Assembly (NCBI RefSeq): GCF_030147005.1 | Contig: NZ_JASLAW010000221.1 | Coordinates: 1 to 27,536, forward strand | DNA: 27,536 nt | Origin: Pseudomonas sp. | GTDB lineage: Bacteria > Pseudomonadota > Gammaproteobacteria > Pseudomonadales > Pseudomonadaceae | Direction: 5' to 3' | Shown here: in pieces, positions 23,154 through 27,536 of the stretch | Layout of the letters: each line of letters begins with the position of its first letter | Numbering within the stretch: position 1 is the first letter of the stretch | Notes under the pieces: generated by a model | The model's input: the letters and a program-made list of their open reading frames with translations, nothing else | Databases searched by the model: none | What the model was told of the DNA's origin: nothing | Position numbers and translations under genes: made by a program

Positions 23154-24365
23154 ATGTCGACCCTCACCGCGACTCCCGCCGCTGCAACCACTACGCCCCA
23201 GATAAGCCCTCTGGTCATGCGCGTGCTCGGCGCCTGTGCCCTGGCGCATATGATCAATGACTTGATCCAGGCCGTGCTGCCGTCGATCTACCCGATGCTC
23301 AAGGCCAACTATGGCCTGACATTTACCCAGGTCGGCCTGATCACCCTGACCTTCCAACTGACCGCATCGTTGCTGCAACCATGGATCGGCTACCACACGG
23401 ACCGTCATCCCAAACCCTGGCTGTTGCCTGCGGGCATGGTCTGCACCTTGATCGGCATTTTGATGCTGGCGTTTGTCGGCAGCTTCCCGGCGATCCTGAT
23501 GGCGGCGGCGCTGGTCGGCGTCGGCTCGTCGACGTTTCACCCGGAAACCTCCCGGGTCGCCCGCCTGGCCTCCGGCGGCCGTTACGGTTTGGCGCAATCG
23601 ACGTTCCAGGTCGGCGGCAACACCGGCAGCGCCTTCGGCCCGTTGCTGGCGGCAGCCATCATCATCCCCTACGGCCAGTCCCATATCGCCTGGTTCGGCC
23701 TGTTTGCGGTGTTCGCAATCGGGGTGCTGTACGGCTTGAGTCGCTGGTATCGCCACCACCTCAACCTGTTCAAGCTCAAGCAAGGCAGTCAACCGACCCA
23801 CGGTTTGACCAAAGGCCGCGTGACCTTTGCCCTGGTGGTACTGGCGTTGCTGGTGTTCTCCAAATATTGGTACATGACCAGCCTGACCAGCTATTTCACG
23901 TTCTATCTGATCGAAAAATTCCAGCTGTCGGTCGCCAGTTCCCAGATGTATCTGTTCCTGTTTCTCGGCGCGGTGGCTGTTGGCACCTTCGCCGGCGGGC
24001 CGATAGGCGACAGGATCGGCCGCAAGAAAGTCATCTGGTTTTCGATTCTCGGCGCCGCGCCGTTCACCCTGGCCCTGCCCTACGTCGACCTGTTCTGGAC
24101 CGCCGTACTCAGCGTGGTCATCGGTTTTATCATCGCCTCGGCGTTTTCGGCCATCGTGGTGTACGCCCAGGAACTGGTGCCGGGCAACGTCGGCATGATC
24201 GCCGGGATATTCTTCGGCCTGATGTTCGGGTTCAGCGGGATTGGCGCGGCACTGCTGGGCTTGCTCGCCGATAGCCATGGCATCGAATACGTCTACAAGA
24301 TCTGCTCGTTCCTGCCGCTGGCGGGCATCCTGACGATATTGTTGCCGTCGACCAAAGGCGTTTGA
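23154..24365 (+). CDS. MFS exporter, fosmidomycin resistance (Fsr) family
   Basis: This 403-aa inner-membrane exporter is close in length to E. coli Fsr (406 aa). Family features: ALAHMINDLIQAVLPSIYPM in TM1, FTQVGLITLTFQLTASLLQP, WIGYHTDRHPKP, GVGSSTFHPETSRVARLASG with FQVGGNTGSAFGPL, and GGPIGDRIGRKKVI. Fsr proteins export fosmidomycin and probably natural metabolites; the native substrate is unknown. The start at 23154 (MSTLTATPA) has GGA about eight bases upstream and puts a short polar tail before TM1; longer frames would run over the regulator's promoter. It is paired with the divergent cupin AraC gene. Confidence 0.92.
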   Translation: MSTLTATPAAATTTPQISPLVMRVLGACALAHMINDLIQAVLPSIYPMLKANYGLTFTQVGLITLTFQLTASLLQPWIGYHTDRHPKPWLLPAGMVCTLIGILMLAFVGSFPAILMAAALVGVGSSTFHPETSRVARLASGGRYGLAQSTFQVGGNTGSAFGPLLAAAIIIPYGQSHIAWFGLFAVFAIGVLYGLSRWYRHHLNLFKLKQGSQPTHGLTKGRVTFALVVLALLVFSKYWYMTSLTSYFTFYLIEKFQLSVASSQMYLFLFLGAVAVGTFAGGPIGDRIGRKKVIWFSILGAAPFTLALPYVDLFWTAVLSVVIGFIIASAFSAIVVYAQELVPGNVGMIAGIFFGLMFGFSGIGAALLGLLADSHGIEYVYKICSFLPLAGILTILLPSTKGV

Positions 24366-24400
24366 GCCCTTCATCGGTTTGATGAGCGGGTTTTATCAAT

Positions 24401-24428
24401 GGTGGGAAGGGCCTCGCGCGCTCCCACC
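24401..24428. terminator. Bidirectional hairpin between convergent genes
   Basis: GGTGGGA (24401-24407) pairs with TCCCACC (24422-24428) around a GC-rich loop, in the 77-bp gap between the Fsr-like gene and the DUF2834-like gene. There is no clear T tract, so it may be a REP-derived hairpin that also stops transcription. Confidence 0.5.
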
Positions 24429-24442
24429 ATCGGTTTCCAGGG

Positions 24443-24751
24443 TTACGGGCGTCGCCTGAAACCATTGACGACGATGTAAAGCAGCGGCCCTACCGACACA
24501 AACACCGCGGTCAGCACGAAATACGGCACTACCGACATCAATGACCGCCCCCGCCCCCGCGCATCCCGGTACATCCAGACGCAGGCCAGTATCGCCATCA
24601 GGTACAGATCAATCACCACCTGCGCAGTGTCCGGCCGCGACATCAGTTCCTGGCCAAACGCAATGAGCGATTGCTCGGCCGTCAACATCGTCGCCACGGT
24701 ATACAACGAAAACCCGAGCAAACCGACCAGGGCAATATAGGGTCCAGGCAT
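24443..24751 (-). CDS. Small membrane protein, DUF2834-like
   Basis: This 102-aa protein has three hydrophobic segments (about 4-22, 45-60 and 70-95). The run PDTAQVVIDLYLMAILACVW followed by MYRDARGRGRS, and the closing VSVGPLLYIVVNGFRR, match what I recall of DUF2834, whose function is unknown. The ribosome site is near-perfect (AAGGAGGAG, five bases before the ATG), which makes this a real gene despite its size. It stands alone, convergent with the Fsr-like gene and divergent from the amidase gene with 125 bp between starts. Confidence 0.8.
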   Translation of the reverse strand: MPGPYIALVGLLGFSLYTVATMLTAEQSLIAFGQELMSRPDTAQVVIDLYLMAILACVWMYRDARGRGRSLMSVVPYFVLTAVFVSVGPLLYIVVNGFRRRP

Positions 24752-24876
24752 GTTTCTCCTCCTTGGAGCGCAATGTGGATCATCAGATCCGCTTACCTTA
24801 GCAGTAAACTGGCACTGGGAAATATCTGTACGTAGACTGCCGCCATACCCCCACTTGAAGGCGGCGAAAAAACGTG

Positions 24877-26583
24877 ATGCAAGTTACCGAAGTCTCCATT
24901 GCCCAATTGCGCGCTGCGCTTGAATCCGGCCAGACCAGCGCCGTTGAACTGGTCCAGGCTTACCTGGCGCGGATCGAGGCCTATGACGGCCCGCAGACTA
25001 CCACCGCGCTGAACGCGGTGGTAGTGCGCAACCCCGAAGCCTTGAAAGAAGCCGAGGCGTCCGATGCACGCCGGGCAAAAGGCCAGACCCTGGGGCCACT
25101 GGACGGCATTCCCTATACCGCCAAGGACAGTTACCTGGTCAAGGGCCTCACCGCCGCGTCCGGCAGCCCGGCGTTCGCCAAGCTGATTGCCCATCGTGAT
25201 GCGTTCACCGTTGAGCGCTTGCGCGCCGGCGGCGCCATTTGCCTGGGCAAGACCAATATGCCGCCCATGGCCAACGGTGGCATGCAACGGGGGGTCTATG
25301 GCCGCGCCGAAAGCCCGTACAACGCCGATTACCTCACCGCGCCGTTCGCCTCGGGCTCGTCCAATGGCGCCGGCACGGCGACGGCGGCAAGCTTCGCCGC
25401 GTTTGGCCTGGCTGAAGAAACCTGGTCGAGCGGTCGCGGCCCGGCCTCCAACAACGGCTTGTGTGCGTACACGCCTTCGCGTGGAGTGATTTCGGTACGC
25501 GGCAACTGGCCGCTGACCCCGACCATGGATGTGGTGGTGCCCTATGCGCGCACCATGGCCGACCTGCTGGAAGTACTCGACGTGGTGGTCGCCGAAGACC
25601 CGGACACCCGTGGCGACCTGTGGCGCCTGCAACCCTGGGTGCCGATTCCCAGCGTCAGCTCGGTACGCCCGGCGTCTTATACCGAACTGGCCGCGAGCAG
25701 CGCGGCCCTCGCCGGCAAACGCTTCGGCGTACCGCGCATGTACATCAATGCCGACCCCGAGGCCGGCACCCACGAAAACCCCGGAATCGGCGGGCCGACC
25801 GGGCAGAAAATCCACACCCGCGCCTCAGTGATCGAGTTGTGGCAAGCCGCGCGCCAGGCCCTGGAAGCCGCGGGGGCCGAAGTCATCGAGGTGGATTTCC
25901 CCCTGGTGTCCAATTGCGAAGGCGACCGCCCCGGCGCACCCACGGTGTTCACCCGTGGCCTGGTGTCCAAGCAATTCCTGCACGATGAGTTGTGGGAACT
26001 GTCGGCCTGGGCGTTCGATGATTTCCTGCGCGCCAACGGCGACCCGGCCCTGAACCGCCTGGCGGATGTCGATGGCTCGAAGATCTTCCCCCACGACCCC
26101 GGCACCCTGCCCAACCGCGAAGACGACCTGGCCGCCGGTATGGACGAATACGTGCGCATGGCCCATCGTGGCATCACGCCGTGGAACGAGATCAGCACAT
26201 TGCCGGACGGCTTGCGTGGCCTTGAGCAAACCCGCCGGCTGGACCTGGAAGACTGGATGGACAACCTGGGGCTCGACGCGGTGCTGTTCCCGACCGTGGC
26301 GGACGTCGGCCCGGCCGATGCCGATGTCAACGAAGCTTCTGCCGATATCGCCTGGAGCAACGGCGTGTGGGTGGCCAACGGCAACCTCGCCATCCGCCAC
26401 CTCGGCGTGCCCACCGTCACCGTGCCGATGGGTGTAATGGCGGATATCGGCATGCCGGTCGGGCTGACCTTTGCCGGTCGGGCGTACGACGACTCGGCGC
26501 TGCTGCGCATTGGTTCAGCGTTCGAAGCCACCGGCAGCAAACGCATGATTCCACCACGCACGCCGCCGTTGGCAGCAGGCTAA
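24877..26583 (+). CDS. Amidase signature family enzyme
   Basis: This is a 568-aa hydrolase of the amidase signature fold, longer than the roughly 470 aa of GatA-type members. The Ser-cisSer-Lys triad can be placed: K83 (IPYTAKDSY), the cis-Ser at S161 or S162 (ASGSSNGAG) and nucleophile S186 (ETWSSGRGPASNN). The oxyanion loop reads T-W-S-S where most members have T-G-G-S, and GSSNGAG replaces GGSSGGS, so the substrate pocket is unusual. A GTG lies directly before the ATG; ATG at 24877 is chosen. There is no signal peptide, so it is cytosolic. No partner such as a transporter or second hydrolase is adjacent. Amide substrate unknown; urea-type allophanate hydrolase is less likely. Confidence 0.88.
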   Translation: MQVTEVSIAQLRAALESGQTSAVELVQAYLARIEAYDGPQTTTALNAVVVRNPEALKEAEASDARRAKGQTLGPLDGIPYTAKDSYLVKGLTAASGSPAFAKLIAHRDAFTVERLRAGGAICLGKTNMPPMANGGMQRGVYGRAESPYNADYLTAPFASGSSNGAGTATAASFAAFGLAEETWSSGRGPASNNGLCAYTPSRGVISVRGNWPLTPTMDVVVPYARTMADLLEVLDVVVAEDPDTRGDLWRLQPWVPIPSVSSVRPASYTELAASSAALAGKRFGVPRMYINADPEAGTHENPGIGGPTGQKIHTRASVIELWQAARQALEAAGAEVIEVDFPLVSNCEGDRPGAPTVFTRGLVSKQFLHDELWELSAWAFDDFLRANGDPALNRLADVDGSKIFPHDPGTLPNREDDLAAGMDEYVRMAHRGITPWNEISTLPDGLRGLEQTRRLDLEDWMDNLGLDAVLFPTVADVGPADADVNEASADIAWSNGVWVANGNLAIRHLGVPTVTVPMGVMADIGMPVGLTFAGRAYDDSALLRIGSAFEATGSKRMIPPRTPPLAAG

Positions 26584-26591
26584 ACACACGC

Positions 26592-26676
26592 CAGCGGCAG
26601 GCTCGCGAAGGCGGTTCAGCAGTGACTAATTGGGTCGGCTGAGCCGCCGCATTCGCGAGCACGCCCGCTACCACAG
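26592..26676. repeat. Imperfect inverted REP pair
   Basis: GGCAGGCTCGCGAAGGCGG at 26596-26614 faces an imperfect inverse CCGCCGCATTCGCGAGCACG at 26644-26663, followed by CCCGCTACCACA. This is a Pseudomonas-type REP doublet of a different subtype from the one at 5361-5458. It lies between the amidase and NTF2-like genes and may act as a terminator. The rest of the 257-bp gap shows nothing clear. Confidence 0.7.
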
Positions 26677-26840
26677 GTCTGACAGGCAAGCGCTTGGTCT
26701 CGTTAAAGTCACGACGACCGGGCTGCCGGGTAATTTCAAAAACTTCACGAATTCACTTTCTTTTTTCTACGCACCTATTGCATGGTTGTACGACGACAGA
26801 CGTCGCGATGTCGCTCCCCAAAAACAATAAGGAATCACCC

Positions 26841-27272
26841 ATGCAAAACGTCAAAGTGCTGATCGGTTTTCTGTGCCTGTTCTCCGGCTACGTCGCAGCC
26901 GCGCCGGCCCCGGCCGAGAAGGATGTGGCCCAGGCGGTCGACCAGCTTACCCAAGCCATGTTGCACCTGGATCTCAAGCAACTTCACGCGCTGACCTCGG
27001 ACACCCTCACCTACGGCCACTCCAGCGGCAAGGTGCAAAACAAGGCGCAGTTCATCGCCGATCTGGAAACCCACACCAGCGCCTTCAAAACCCTGGAAAT
27101 GCAAAACCAGAGCATCACCCTGAACGGCGATACCGCCCTGGTACGCAACCACTTTCACGCCCTGGCGGTGAACAGCGGCGTCGAAGTGCCGACCGATATC
27201 GACAACTTTCAGGTCTGGCAAAAGCAGAACGGCAAATGGCTGCTGATCGGTCGTCAGGCTTACAAATACTGA
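26841..27272 (+). CDS. Exported NTF2-like (SnoaL/DUF4440-type) protein
   Basis: This 143-aa protein has a Sec signal peptide (MQNVKVLIGFLCLFSGYVAA, cleavage near A21-A22), so it is periplasmic. The mature part is a cone-shaped NTF2-like domain: VDQLTQAMLHLDLKQLHALT, then SDTLTYGHSSGKVQNKAQFI, strands with SITLNGDTALVRNHFHALAV, and FQVWQKQNGKWLLIGRQAYK at the end, the typical nuclear transport factor 2 closing strand. Family members bind small ligands or act as isomerases, dehydratases or hydrolases; no specific function can be assigned. AAGGA precedes the ATG by about seven bases. An upstream in-frame ATG at 26694 is rejected because the signal peptide would be internal. Confidence 0.9.
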   Translation: MQNVKVLIGFLCLFSGYVAAAPAPAEKDVAQAVDQLTQAMLHLDLKQLHALTSDTLTYGHSSGKVQNKAQFIADLETHTSAFKTLEMQNQSITLNGDTALVRNHFHALAVNSGVEVPTDIDNFQVWQKQNGKWLLIGRQAYKY

Positions 27273-27283
27273 CGGTTGTTGCC

Positions 27284-27309
27284 GGTGAGCCGCTCAGCGA
27301 CGGCTCACC
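27284..27309. terminator. Hairpin after the NTF2-like gene
   Basis: GGTGAGCCG (27284-27292) and CGGCTCACC (27301-27309) form a perfect 9-bp stem with an 8-base loop, 11 bases after the stop codon of the NTF2-like gene. No T tract follows on the plus strand. The right arm and loop belong to the 113-bp tandem repeat, but the full left arm occurs only here. Confidence 0.55.
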
Positions 27310-27536
27310 ATTGCACCACCTTGCGCACCTTCATCAGCGCCTCTCGTAATGCCGTCATCGACACCGACCCCAGTGCCAGGCGCAACGCATGGGGCACATG
27401 GGCCGCTCAGCGACGGCTCACCATTGCACCACCTTGCGCACCTTCATCAGCGCCTCTCGTAATGCCGTAATCGACACCGACCCCAGCGCCAGGCGCAACG
27501 CATGGGGCGCATGGGCCGCTCAGCGACGGCTCACCA
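27289..27536. repeat. 113-bp tandem repeat, two copies plus a partial third
   Basis: Copy A spans 27289-27401, copy B 27402-27514 and copy C 27515-27536 (cut by the window edge). A and B differ at only three positions (C/A, T/C and A/G on the plus strand). Each begins GCCGCTCAGCGACGGCTCAC. Each carries, on the minus strand, the same gene-terminus sequence with its own stop codon. The unit is not a multiple of three, so the copies lie in three different frames. The array may continue to the right. Confidence 0.95.
27305..27406 (-). pseudogene. Duplicated 3' end of a leftward gene, possibly MocR-type (copy A)
   Basis: The minus strand of copy A reads VPHALRLALGSVSMTALREA then LMKVRKVVQW and stop. 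This looks like the C-terminal end of a PLP-dependent GntR/MocR-type regulator or aminotransferase. A TGA lies in frame just upstream (27407-27409), so the fragment is only about 33 codons and cannot be translated as part of a larger protein. Copy B repeats it with two changes (Ala for Val and Ile for Met), ending at 27418. The true gene should lie beyond the right edge. The family assignment is tentative. Confidence 0.5.

Noticed and set aside
22968..24374. Long leftward open frame opposite the Fsr-like gene
   Set aside because: It is very rich in Gln, His, Arg and Ala, as expected from the complement of a GC3-biased coding strand; the plus strand encodes a clear membrane transporter.
27289..27536. 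CRISPR array
   Set aside because: The 113-bp units are directly adjacent with no unique spacers and contain a coding terminus; this is a plain tandem duplication.

Overview
The window looks like chromosomal DNA of a Pseudomonas of the fluorescens group. The evidence is high GC with strongly GC3-biased codons, REP-type palindromes between genes, a ProP close to the E. coli protein, and pairings familiar from that group (DUF2231 with a sorbosone-type dehydrogenase, a cystathionine synthase/lyase pair, an OsmC-YcaO fusion). I see no phage, plasmid, transposase, CRISPR, tRNA or rRNA. It reads as metabolic and accessory core genome with local erosion.

Layout, left to right. 1-250: no supportable gene. 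251-2423: a LysR regulator divergent from a DHA1-type MFS exporter. 2768-5307: a two-gene reverse transsulfuration operon (CBS-domain cystathionine beta-synthase and a gamma-lyase-type PLP enzyme, coupled by ATGA), ending in an inverted REP pair. 5473-7671: on the opposite strand, a fusion of an OsmC-like thiol domain to a full-length YcaO. 7831-9240: an exported protein of unknown function. 9370-10774: a glutathione S-transferase gene divergent from a TetR regulator, with two matching palindromic operators between them. 10867-11439: an isochorismatase-like hydrolase with Ser at the usual Cys position. 11445-13943: a leftward cluster of UV endonuclease UvsE, a P-loop protein reduced by internal deletion, a frameshifted nucleotidyltransferase and a NUDIX hydrolase.

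14162-15873: a DUF2231 membrane protein coupled by ATGA to a lipoprotein sugar dehydrogenase of the sorbosone/PQQ type. 15916-17319: an ExuT-like sugar-acid transporter with a strong palindrome upstream. 17724-19785: ProP osmolyte transporter followed by a stand-alone GAF protein. 19766-24365: two AraC-regulator/MFS-exporter pairs (NepI-like and Fsr-like), with convergent tails overlapping by 20 and 8 bases. 24443-27272: a DUF2834-like membrane protein, an amidase-signature enzyme and a secreted NTF2-like protein. 27289-27536: 113-bp tandem copies of what appears to be the 3' end of a leftward gene lying beyond the window.

Points most worth a second look: the OsmC-YcaO fusion facing the cysteine-making operon (possible sulfur-transfer link), the decaying P-loop/nucleotidyltransferase pair beside uvsE, the dual operator between the GST and TetR genes, and the tandem repeat at the right edge. 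I found no clearly new defence or mobile system. Family names rest on recognising motifs and remembered homologues by eye; no database search was run.
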